A DNA stretch of 5,367 nucleotides, taken from positions 1 to 5,367 of the forward strand of contig CANHBU010000164.1 in assembly GCA_947458345.1 (NCBI GenBank). Direction: 5' to 3'. A program made the translations under genes and the position numbers. Position 1 is the first letter of the stretch; each line of letters starts with the position of its first letter. The DNA is from Comamonadaceae bacterium (lineage in GTDB: Bacteria; Pseudomonadota; Gammaproteobacteria; Burkholderiales; Burkholderiaceae_C). The notes beneath the pieces are model-generated. The model was not told the origin of the DNA. It did no database searches and worked only from the letters and a program-made list of their open reading frames with translations. Below are positions 1 to 5,367 of this stretch, piece by piece.

Positions 1-309
1 ATGGGCCACACCGGTATCAGCCAGTTCATGCAAATCGGACGCATGGCCCACGCTTTTCATATGCGCGTCATGCCCCATGCCAGCATCGGCATGGGCATCT
101 ACCAGGCGGCCAGCTTGCATGCGGCCGCAGCTTTGCCCAATGTGCCGTGGCACGAGTACCAGCACACGGTGCTCGACCGCAACTTGTCTTTTATGGACAC
201 GGCCATGTGCTGCAAGCAGGGTTACTTTGAAATGCCCCAAGGCGCGGGCCTGGGGATCGAGCCGCGGCCGACCTTGTGGCAGTACATCACCCCGAAGGCG
301 GCATCCTGA
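1..309 (+). CDS. Enolase-superfamily (mandelate racemase/muconate lactonizing type) enzyme, C-terminal part only
   Basis: This is the last 102 codons of a gene that begins left of the window; the ATG at base 1 is an internal methionine and not a credible start. Seen: a GHTGISQFMQIGRMAHA stretch followed by VMPHASIGMGI, which matches the end of the TIM-barrel domain in the mandelate racemase/muconate lactonizing family. His26 (in MPHAS) sits where the catalytic general base of the mandelate racemase subgroup lies, and Glu52 (in WHEYQH) is placed like the acid that follows it. The tail PQGAGLGIEPRPTLW is the usual C-terminal closure ('GPGLGVE') of the family. The lysine motif and metal ligands lie outside the window, so the reaction cannot be assigned; a sugar-acid dehydratase is the most likely role given the neighbours. 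It ends 20 bases before the first binding-protein gene, so the two are probably cotranscribed. It is clearly not a duplicate of the complete family member at 2333-3505, because the region around the catalytic His differs strongly. Confidence 0.88.
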   Translation: MGHTGISQFMQIGRMAHAFHMRVMPHASIGMGIYQAASLHAAAALPNVPWHEYQHTVLDRNLSFMDTAMCCKQGYFEMPQGAGLGIEPRPTLWQYITPKAAS

Positions 310-317
310 TTTCAACC

Positions 318-324
318 GAGGAGA
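318..324 (+). promoter_or_regulatory. Strong ribosome binding site fixing the start at 330
   Basis: GAGGAGA lies about 6 bases before the ATG at 330. It decides the start of the first Bug gene. An in-frame ATG at 276 would overlap the previous gene, add 18 residues in front of the signal peptide, and has no comparable site. Confidence 0.75.
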
Positions 325-329
325 AAACC

Positions 330-1316
330 ATGCGACTTTTGTCGAGAGCACCTTATCTTTTGGCCGCCCTGTTGGGCTTGGCGCTGGCACCTGCGCAGGC
401 GCAGGACGCCGCGTCGTATCCGAACAAGCCCATCCGGCTGATCGTGCCGGTGCCCCCGGGCGGTGCCGCCGACGCCATGGCGCGCCTGGTGGCCGAGCAT
501 TTGCAGTCCAAATGGGGTCAGCCGGTGACGGTGGACAACAAGCCCGGAGCCGGCTCGGCCCTGGGTCTGGGCTTGCTGGCCGCATCGCCCAAGGACGGCT
601 ACACGATCGGCATGGGCAATATTGCCGCCAATGCGATCAACCCGGCCCTGCAGCCCAAGGCTTTTTCCTATCAGGCGGTGAAGGATTTCTCGGCCATCAG
701 CTTGATTGGCGTGACCCCCCTGGTGCTGGTGGTCAATGCCGACAAGGTGCCGGCCAAGACCCTGGCCGAGTTCGTGGCCTACCTCAAGGCCAATCCCGGC
801 AAGCTGGCCTACGGCTCCTCCGGTGTGGGTTCCTCCCTGCATATTGCGATGGAGTTGTTTCTGCAAAAGACCGGCACCAAGATGCTGCATGTGCCCTACA
901 AAGGCTCCTCGCCGATGATGGCCGACTTGTTGGGCGGACAAGTGGTCGCCGCCATGGATGCGGCCGCCACCAGCTGGCCCCAGGTGCAGGCGGGCAAGCT
1001 GCGCGCCCTCGGGGTGGCCGGCTCGGAGCGCGCCTTTTTTGCCCCCGACCTGCCGCTGGTGCGCGAGAGCGTCAGCGGTTTTGATGTCAAGCCCTGGCAT
1101 GGGCTGATGGCCCCGGCCGGCACCCCGCAAGCCATCGTCAACAAGCTGTCGGAGGAAGTGCAGGCCTTCCTGCGCACGCCAGCGGCACAGACCAAGCTGC
1201 AGGACAAGGGCATCGTGCGCGTGGGCAACAGCGCAGAGCAGTTCCAGGCCTTCATGGCCAGCGAGTTCGAGCTCTACAAGAAAGTGATCCAAGATGCCGG
1301 AATCAAGGCCGACTGA
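330..1316 (+). CDS. Bug-family (TctC-like) periplasmic tricarboxylate/organic-acid binding protein, first copy
   Basis: A 328-residue solute-binding protein of the tripartite tricarboxylate transporter type, the usual family length. Seen: an N-terminal signal peptide (Arg2 and Arg6, a hydrophobic core at about residues 8-20, likely cleavage after AQA at residue 24). The family opening follows, YPNKPIRLIVPVPPGG (30-45) with Asp48 and Arg52. Then come DNKPGAGS (69-76), YGSSGVGSS (161-169), HVPYKG (187-192) and LMAPAGTP (259-266). Known: Bug proteins hold small carboxylated ligands between two lobes and deliver them to TctA/TctB membrane partners, or work as sensors. No membrane subunit is visible here, so this is an orphan unless the partners lie elsewhere. 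It sits between two enolase-superfamily enzymes, 20 bases after one gene and 16 before the next, so it probably binds the acid those enzymes process. The ligand cannot be read from the sequence. Confidence 0.93.
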   Translation: MRLLSRAPYLLAALLGLALAPAQAQDAASYPNKPIRLIVPVPPGGAADAMARLVAEHLQSKWGQPVTVDNKPGAGSALGLGLLAASPKDGYTIGMGNIAANAINPALQPKAFSYQAVKDFSAISLIGVTPLVLVVNADKVPAKTLAEFVAYLKANPGKLAYGSSGVGSSLHIAMELFLQKTGTKMLHVPYKGSSPMMADLLGGQVVAAMDAAATSWPQVQAGKLRALGVAGSERAFFAPDLPLVRESVSGFDVKPWHGLMAPAGTPQAIVNKLSEEVQAFLRTPAAQTKLQDKGIVRVGNSAEQFQAFMASEFELYKKVIQDAGIKAD

Positions 1317-1321
1317 AACCC

Positions 1322-1326
1322 AGGAG
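1322..1326 (+). promoter_or_regulatory. Ribosome binding site fixing the start at 1333
   Basis: AGGAG lies 6 bases before the ATG at 1333. It favours this start over the in-frame ATG at 1294, which lies inside the preceding gene and would put 13 polar residues in front of the signal peptide. Confidence 0.7.
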
Positions 1327-1332
1327 ATCGAT

Positions 1333-2307
1333 ATGCTATTTTTTTCGTGGACGAGGCTGCGCCGCTGGGGCATGGCCACTGTGCTGCTGGCCGCAACGGC
1401 GGCCTGGGCCCAGGCCTGGCCGAGCCGGCCGGTCAAGATCATCGTGCCCTATACCGTTGGGGGTGCATCGGACATCACGGCGCGCCTGCTGGCCGACAAG
1501 CTCGGCGAGCGCCTGGGCCAGCCCTTTGCGGTTGAAAACCGCGCCGGCGCCAGCGGCACCATCGGCACCGAGTTGGTGGCCAAGGCCACCGACGGGCACA
1601 CGCTGCTGATGGTGGCCAGCTCGCACGTGGTCAATGGCGCCCTGTTTCCCAAGCTGGGCTACGACCCGATCAAGAGCTTTGTGCCCATCACCCACACCGC
1701 CAATGTGCATCTGGTGATGGTGGCCCCCGCATCGCTGGGCGTCAACACCGTCAGCGAATTCGTGGCCTTGGCCAAATCGCGCCCTGGCGCGCTCAGCTAT
1801 GCCTCGTCGGGCAACGGCAGCAATCCGCAGTTCTTCGCCGAAATGTTCAAGCAGGCGGCCGGTCTGGAGATGACCCACGTGCCCTACAAGGGCAGCACCG
1901 CCGCCCATGCCGATTTGCTGGCCGGGCGCACCCACCTCATGTTCGACGCGCTGGCGGCTGTGATGCCCCATGTCAAGTCGGGACGCCTGAAGCTGCTGGC
2001 CGTGGCCAGCCCCAACCGATCCGATCTGCTGCCGGGCGTGGCCACCTTGGCCGAGTCGGGCGTGCCCGGTTATGGTGCGACGTCCTGGGGCGCCCTGCTG
2101 GCGCCAGCAGGCACGCCGCCGTCGGTCATCGCGCTTTTGCAGCGCGAGAGTGCGGCGATCTTGCAAAGCCCGCAGGTGCGTGAGCGGCTGGCCACTTTGG
2201 GTGCCGAGGTGGTCGGTTCAAGCTCTGAGCAGCTGGCCGATTTGATGCGGCGCGAAGAGTCCCGCTACACCCGGATGGTGCGCGAGCTGCAGATCACGCC
2301 GGACTGA
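1333..2307 (+). CDS. Bug-family (TctC-like) periplasmic organic-acid binding protein, second copy
   Basis: A 324-residue paralogue of the preceding protein. Seen: a signal peptide with a basic start (RLRR at 8-11), a hydrophobic stretch at about 13-24 and possible cleavage after AWA (26) or AQA (28). The family opening is WPSRPVKIIVPYTVGG (29-44) with Asp47 and Arg51. Further matches are ENRAGASG (68-75), YASSGNGS (156-163), THVPYKGS (181-188) and LLAPAGTP (255-262). All landmarks line up with the first copy, but most intervening residues differ, so this is an old duplication or independent recruitment, not a recent repeat. The pocket-lining loop after the opening motif is TVGGASD here against PPGGAAD in the first copy, which hints at a different ligand. 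It starts 16 bases after the previous stop and is followed 25 bases later by the complete enolase-superfamily gene, consistent with one operon. Secreted to the periplasm by inference; transporter or sensor role not separable. Confidence 0.93.
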   Translation: MLFFSWTRLRRWGMATVLLAATAAWAQAWPSRPVKIIVPYTVGGASDITARLLADKLGERLGQPFAVENRAGASGTIGTELVAKATDGHTLLMVASSHVVNGALFPKLGYDPIKSFVPITHTANVHLVMVAPASLGVNTVSEFVALAKSRPGALSYASSGNGSNPQFFAEMFKQAAGLEMTHVPYKGSTAAHADLLAGRTHLMFDALAAVMPHVKSGRLKLLAVASPNRSDLLPGVATLAESGVPGYGATSWGALLAPAGTPPSVIALLQRESAAILQSPQVRERLATLGAEVVGSSSEQLADLMRREESRYTRMVRELQITPD

Positions 2308-2332
2308 GCCGGACGGCTTTGACGGACCCCCT

Positions 2333-3505
2333 ATGAGCGCTGCCATCGATCCGCTGCACATCGTTGCCCTGCGCCACTGGAAAGTGGCCATGCCTTTTCA
2401 CACCCCCTTGCAGTGGGGCTCGGGCACGCGGCCTGCGGCCACCCGCCTGGTGGTGCAGATCACGCTGGCCAACGGCGCGGTGGGCTACGGCGAGACCATC
2501 TGCCTGCTTGAATTCATCGAGCCGGTGCTGGTGCAAACCATCGCGCCGATTGCCCTGCAGCACCGCGCCTGCGATGTCGAGCGCTTTACCCGTCATGTGC
2601 TGGGCGCCGGCTACTACCATCACAAACGCGCGGCCGTGATGGCCATGGCGGCAGTTGAGATGGCGATGTGGGACGCCCTGGGCCAGGTCAGCGGGCAGCC
2701 CTTGCATGCGCTGTGGGGCGGCCTGTACCGTCAGCGCGTGCCGGTGGCGGCGTATCTGTTTGGCACCGATGCGGCCCAGTTGGGCCAGGCGGCCCAGGGT
2801 TTTCTCGATCAGGGCTATGGCTCGTTCAAGGTCAAGATCGGCATGGATCCGATCAGCGATGTCAGCAACGTGGAGGCGGTGCGTCGGGCAGTCGGCAGCC
2901 GCGATGTGCGCGCCGACGTCAACGGCGCCTGGACCCCGGGCACGGCGCGCCGCACGCTCGAGCGCCTGCGGCCCTATGACTTGCAGTACATCGAGCAGCC
3001 GCTTGAGCTCGACGATTTGCTGGGCCACGCCCAGCTCAGGCGCGTGCAAAGCATCCCGGTGGCCCTGGACGAGTCGGCCTACACCCTGAGCGATGTCAGC
3101 AACATCGTGCGCATGGATGCGGCCGATGTGATCTTGCTCGATCCGCACGAGGCGGGCGGCCTGTGGCAAACCCTCAAGGCTGCCGCGGTCGCCGAGGCGG
3201 CCGGCATCCCCGTGACCTTGCACAGTGGCGGCGAGCTTGGCCTGTCGCAGGCGGCCTACATCCATCTGGCTGCCAGCATGCCCAATATGACGGTGTCGAT
3301 GGACAGCGAGCGAGCCTACCTGGTGGGCGACATCGTGAAGAACCCCCCGCTGCTGCGCGATGGCCACTTCGAGCTGCCGCAAGACCCTGGCCTGGGCGTC
3401 ACCGTCGATCCCGACTTGTTGGCGCAGCGCTGCGTTGCGAGCATACAGACGCCCTATCTGGACGCGCGTCGCCCGGGTTGGTTTTCGGTCAAGCCGGCGT
3501 ATTGA
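2333..3505 (+). CDS. Enolase-superfamily enzyme, probable acid-sugar dehydratase (mandelate racemase/muconate lactonizing family)
   Basis: A complete 390-residue cytoplasmic enzyme, normal length for the family. Seen: an N-terminal capping domain (about 8-125, with GYGET at 51-55 and the MAAVEMAMWDALG helix at 105-117), then the barrel. Catalytic landmarks are Lys166 and Lys168 (FKVKIG), Asp195 and Asn197 (ADVNGAW), Glu221 (IEQP), Asp246/Glu247 (ALDES), Asp270 (ILLDPHEAGG) and His297 (LHSGGELG). The C-terminal DPGLGVTVD (351-359) closes the capping domain. Known: the family uses the Asp, Glu and Asp/Glu/Asn positions to bind Mg2+, and Lys plus a His-Asp pair as acid/base catalysts. Asp270 and His297 are 27 residues apart, as in mandelate racemase, and Asp324 follows at +27, recalling glucarate dehydratase. 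Inference: a dehydratase acting on an aldonate or aldarate, given dgoK downstream; epimerase or cycloisomerase activity is not excluded. The ribosome binding site is weak (GACGGA, 2321-2326), but no better start exists. Confidence 0.92.
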   Translation: MSAAIDPLHIVALRHWKVAMPFHTPLQWGSGTRPAATRLVVQITLANGAVGYGETICLLEFIEPVLVQTIAPIALQHRACDVERFTRHVLGAGYYHHKRAAVMAMAAVEMAMWDALGQVSGQPLHALWGGLYRQRVPVAAYLFGTDAAQLGQAAQGFLDQGYGSFKVKIGMDPISDVSNVEAVRRAVGSRDVRADVNGAWTPGTARRTLERLRPYDLQYIEQPLELDDLLGHAQLRRVQSIPVALDESAYTLSDVSNIVRMDAADVILLDPHEAGGLWQTLKAAAVAEAAGIPVTLHSGGELGLSQAAYIHLAASMPNMTVSMDSERAYLVGDIVKNPPLLRDGHFELPQDPGLGVTVDPDLLAQRCVASIQTPYLDARRPGWFSVKPAY

Positions 3506-3607
3506 AGGCAGCTTGACGGCATATTGACAATGGGGTCTGGAGCGGATCGGCCTGCATGCCTGCCGCTGACCCTTTTCGCTTGTGTTTTTTATCGATAGGT
3601 CTTGACC
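3506..3607 (+). promoter_or_regulatory. 102-base spacer before dgoK with possible regulatory signals
   Basis: This is the only sizeable gap in the plus-strand gene series. It holds two TTGAC copies one helical turn apart (3513-3517 and 3524-3528, the second part of a perfect TTGACA). There is also an imperfect hairpin (AGCGG at 3541-3545 with CCGCT at 3563-3567, inner GGC/GCC pairing), a T-rich stretch at 3571-3592 ending in six Ts, and the 8-base palindrome TATCGATA at 3590-3597. No good -10 box stands 15-19 bases after TTGACA, and the T run is too far from the hairpin for a standard terminator. A separate promoter or partial terminator for dgoK is possible but unproven. Confidence 0.25.
3597..3599 (+). 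promoter_or_regulatory. Weak ribosome binding site favouring the ATG at 3608
   Basis: AGG lies 8 bases before the ATG at 3608. A TTG two codons further upstream, at 3602, would be only 2 bases from it, so the ATG is the better start for dgoK. The site is weaker than those of the binding-protein genes, suggesting lower translation. Confidence 0.4.
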
Positions 3608-4531
3608 ATGACGGCCCCTGCACTGATCGCCCTGGACTGGGGCACCTCCAATTTGCGCGCAAGTTTGCTCGATGCCCAGGGCGCGGTGCTTGAGCACCTG
3701 AGCGCGCCCGGCGGCGTCATGAAGGTGCCGGCCGGACAATTTAGCGCCAGCTTGCTGGCCTTGTGCGGACCCTGGCTGGCCGCCCATCGGGTGGCGGTGA
3801 TTGCCAGCGGCATGGTCGGCAGCCGGCAAGGCTGGAAGGAGGCGCCTTATTTGCCTTGCCCGGCGCGTTTGCACGAGGCCGCCCATGCCTTGACGCGGGT
3901 GGAGATCGAGGGCGGCGCGCCGGGGGCCTGTGTGCACATCGTGCCGGGCCTGCGGTGCCAGGACGCCAGTGGCCAGGCCGATGTCATGCGCGGCGAGGAA
4001 ACCCAGTTGTGGGGCGCCAATTTGCCGGCGCACAGCGTCTGCGTGCTGCCAGGCACGCACAGCAAGTGGGCTTGGCTCGGTGAAGACGGCCAGGTGCAGG
4101 CCTTCAAGACCTATATGACGGGCGAATTGTTTGGCTTGCTGACCCAGCACGGCATCCTGGGCCGCCTGATGAGCTTCGTGCCCGGTGCGGCGCTCGACCG
4201 CGCTGCCTTCGAGGCCGGCGTGGCCTTGGGCCGGCAGGGCCATGCCGATCTGGCCCACACGCTGTTTGCCGCCCGCACAGCCGGCTTGATGGGCCAGTTG
4301 GAGGCGCAGCGCCTGCCCGATTTTCTCTCGGGCATCTTGCTCGGCAGTGAAATCGCCAGCGCCTTGCTCAGCAGCCCGCTCAAGACGGTGCGTCTGCTCG
4401 GCGATGAGCCGCTGTGCCAGCGCTATGCGGCCGCCTTTGCGCACTTCGGCATTGCCTGCGAGACCGTTGCCGAGGAGGCCACCACGCGCGGCCAGTGGCT
4501 CATTGCCCGGGCCGCGGGTTTGTGCGCCTGA
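3608..4531 (+). CDS. dgoK: 2-dehydro-3-deoxygalactonokinase
   Basis: A 307-residue sugar-acid kinase that transfers phosphate from ATP to 2-keto-3-deoxygalactonate, giving the 6-phospho form (known activity of the DgoK family, the second step of De Ley-Doudoroff galactonate catabolism). Seen: the N-terminal phosphate-binding motif DWGTSNLRA (10-18), SGMVGSRQGWKEAPY (67-81), DVMRGEETQ (125-133), LPGTHSKW (147-154) and TYMTGELF (168-175), all typical of the family. The C-terminal half carries GSEIASAL (246-253) and LLGDEPLCQRYAAAF (263-277). Length is normal and no catalytic region is broken. ATG is preferred over the TTG two codons upstream because of spacing to the weak AGG. In many bacteria dgoK is followed by the aldolase gene dgoA; here the next gene is convergent metH, so the aldolase must be elsewhere or replaced. 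Its place after an enolase-superfamily enzyme supports a sugar-acid pathway. The true substrate could be another 2-keto-3-deoxy acid. Confidence 0.94.
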   Translation: MTAPALIALDWGTSNLRASLLDAQGAVLEHLSAPGGVMKVPAGQFSASLLALCGPWLAAHRVAVIASGMVGSRQGWKEAPYLPCPARLHEAAHALTRVEIEGGAPGACVHIVPGLRCQDASGQADVMRGEETQLWGANLPAHSVCVLPGTHSKWAWLGEDGQVQAFKTYMTGELFGLLTQHGILGRLMSFVPGAALDRAAFEAGVALGRQGHADLAHTLFAARTAGLMGQLEAQRLPDFLSGILLGSEIASALLSSPLKTVRLLGDEPLCQRYAAAFAHFGIACETVAEEATTRGQWLIARAAGLCA

Positions 4532-4539
4532 GGCCTCCC

Positions 4540-4564
4540 GCCGCACCAGCGCCCCAACTGCGGC
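4540..4564. terminator. Possible weak hairpin between convergent dgoK and metH
   Basis: The 40-base gap between the two stop codons contains a perfect 6-base inverted repeat, GCCGCA (4540-4545) and TGCGGC (4559-4564), with a 13-base loop. Neither strand has a T run after it, so it is not a classical intrinsic terminator. It could slow polymerase or simply be chance in GC-rich DNA. Confidence 0.2.
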
Positions 4565-4571
4565 ACAGCCG

Positions 4572-5367
4572 CTACAAATTGGGCGCCAGCAGCCGCTCAA
4601 GTTCGCTCAGGTCGCGGCCGCGCCGGCGTGCCAGGTCATGCAGTTGGTCGTCGCCGATCCTGCCCACATTGAAGTAGACCGATTCCGGGTGGCTGAGATA
4701 AAAGCCGCTGACGCTGGCCGCCGGCGTCATGGCCAGGCTTTCGGTCAGACCCATGCCGATTTCATGGGCGCGCAGCAACTCGAACAGGTCGTGCTTGACG
4801 CTGTGGTCCGGGCAGGCCGGGTAGCCCGGGGCGGGCCGGATGCCGCGGTATTTTTCGGCAATGAGCTCCTCGCTGCTGAGCTGCTCTTCGGGCGCGTAGC
4901 CCCACAGGTCGCGTCGCACCCGCTGGTGCAGGGCCTCGGCAAAGGCTTCGGCCAGCCGGTCGGCCAGCGCCTTGAGCATGATGGCCGAGTAGTCGTCGTG
5001 GTCGTCGAGGAAGTACTGCTCCTTCTTGTCCGAGCCGATGCCGGCGGTCACCGCAAACAGGCCGATGTGGTCGGCGATGTGAAAGCCATCGGCGCCTTGC
5101 GAGCCGGCGGCGCCCGCACGCGCAGCGGCCACCTCGGCCGGCAGTGTTTTGGGCGCTACAAAGTCGGCCAGGCAGCGGTTGGGCCGCAGCACGGTCTTGC
5201 CCTCCTGGTTGGGTACGACGGCTTTCTCGCCTTGCTGGCGCAGCCCGTACCAGGTCATGGCCACCTGCTGGCGGCTTTCGTCGGTGTAGATCTCGATGTC
5301 GTCGCCCACGCTGTTGGCCGGCCAAAAGCCGACCACCGCATTGGCCGTCAGCCAGCGTCCCTCGATC
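4572..5367 (-). CDS. metH: Cobalamin-dependent methionine synthase, C-terminal activation domain (partial)
   Basis: The last 264 residues of a gene that begins beyond the right edge; the frame stays open to base 5366, and the GTG at 5336 is internal. MetH methylates homocysteine to methionine using methylcobalamin and methyltetrahydrofolate in the cytoplasm. This part is the AdoMet-binding domain that reactivates oxidised cobalamin. Seen, numbering from the right edge: RWLTANAVVGFWPANSVGDD (4-23), CLADFVAPK (65-73), IGLFAVTAGIG (101-111), HDDYSAIMLKALADRLAEAF (123-142), YAPEEQLSSEELI (157-169), the AdoMet-binding RPAPGYPACPDH (177-188), LTESLAMTPAASVSG (207-221) and the terminal LERLLAPNL. 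Compared with the E. coli protein as remembered, there are two extra stretches, before CLADFVAPK and, richer in Ala/Gly, after it. In many betaproteobacteria metH is split into two genes; whether that is so here cannot be seen. It converges on dgoK and is functionally unrelated. Confidence 0.96.
   Translation of the reverse strand, partial: IEGRWLTANAVVGFWPANSVGDDIEIYTDESRQQVAMTWYGLRQQGEKAVVPNQEGKTVLRPNRCLADFVAPKTLPAEVAAARAGAAGSQGADGFHIADHIGLFAVTAGIGSDKKEQYFLDDHDDYSAIMLKALADRLAEAFAEALHQRVRRDLWGYAPEEQLSSEELIAEKYRGIRPAPGYPACPDHSVKHDLFELLRAHEIGMGLTESLAMTPAASVSGFYLSHPESVYFNVGRIGDDQLHDLARRRGRDLSELERLLAPNL

Noticed and set aside
1..309. A short 102-residue protein starting at the ATG at base 1
   Set aside because: The sequence begins in the middle of an enolase-superfamily barrel and lacks the capping domain, lysine motif and metal ligands, so it is the truncated end of a longer gene.
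312..1442. A 376-codon minus-strand reading frame opposite the first Bug gene
   Set aside because: It is also in register with the sense gene, with no family resemblance and a His/Gly/Gln-rich composition typical of antisense shadows.
330..2307. Recent tandem duplication of the Bug gene
   Set aside because: Apart from family motifs the two proteins differ through most of their length, including signal peptides and C-termini, and I see no long identical DNA stretch.
3524..3552. A sigma-70 promoter from the perfect TTGACA at 3524-3529
   Set aside because: No hexamer resembling TATAAT lies 15-19 bases downstream (the region reads GATCGG and similar), so a promoter call is not supported by sequence alone.
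3541..3590. Intrinsic terminator between the enolase-superfamily gene and dgoK
   Set aside because: The stem is interrupted (5 + 3 pairs) and the six-T run at 3585-3590 begins 17 bases after the stem, too far for a standard terminator.
1327..3597. Shared ATCGAT next to the starts of the second Bug gene (1327-1332) and dgoK (3591-3596)
   Set aside because: A 6-base palindrome occurring twice near starts is easily chance, and at the Bug gene it simply fills the ribosome-binding spacer.
2294..4600. A 768-codon stop-free reading frame on the minus strand across the enolase-superfamily gene and dgoK
   Set aside because: It is in exact codon register with both sense genes, so its stops would need sense codons TTA, CTA or TCA, all rare in GC-rich genomes. 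The translation is low-complexity, rich in Arg, Ala, Gly, Gln and His, with no recognisable domain, while both sense genes are intact conserved families.

Overview
This is a GC-rich, gene-dense window that looks like the chromosome of a betaproteobacterium, most likely order Burkholderiales and possibly Comamonadaceae. That placement is an inference. It rests on the two tandem Bug-family (TctC-like) periplasmic binding proteins, a family greatly expanded in Burkholderiales, on the GC-rich codon use with frequent TTG leucine, and on the general look of the MetH and DgoK proteins. No sequence search was possible.

Layout: five genes run on the plus strand, then one converges from the right. (1) Bases 1-309 are the C-terminal end of an enolase-superfamily (mandelate racemase/muconate lactonizing type) enzyme cut by the left edge. 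(2) Bases 330-1316 and (3) 1333-2307 are two consecutive, clearly divergent Bug-type solute-binding proteins, each with a signal peptide. (4) Bases 2333-3505 are a complete second enolase-superfamily enzyme with an intact acid-sugar-dehydratase-like active site. (5) Bases 3608-4531 are a 2-dehydro-3-deoxygalactonokinase (dgoK). (6) On the minus strand, 4572-5367 is the C-terminal activation domain of cobalamin-dependent methionine synthase (metH), which runs off the right edge.

The first four plus-strand genes are separated by only 16-25 bases and look like one transcript. A 102-base gap precedes dgoK, which may be read through or have its own promoter. The set suggests a catabolic unit for a sugar acid. 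The Bug proteins would bind a carboxylated substrate in the periplasm. The enolase-superfamily enzymes would dehydrate (or isomerise/epimerise) aldonate or aldarate substrates to 2-keto-3-deoxy acids. DgoK would phosphorylate a 2-keto-3-deoxy-galactonate-type intermediate for aldol cleavage. The partner aldolase (dgoA), the transporter membrane subunits (TctA/TctB) and any regulator are not in the window. metH is an unrelated housekeeping gene that bounds the unit on the right.

I see no RNA genes, mobile elements, CRISPR arrays or large repeats, and no non-coding stretch over 300 bases. I do not see evidence of a wholly new system. The most interesting point is the combination of two different enolase-superfamily enzymes, two binding proteins and DgoK, whose actual substrate cannot be read from the sequence.
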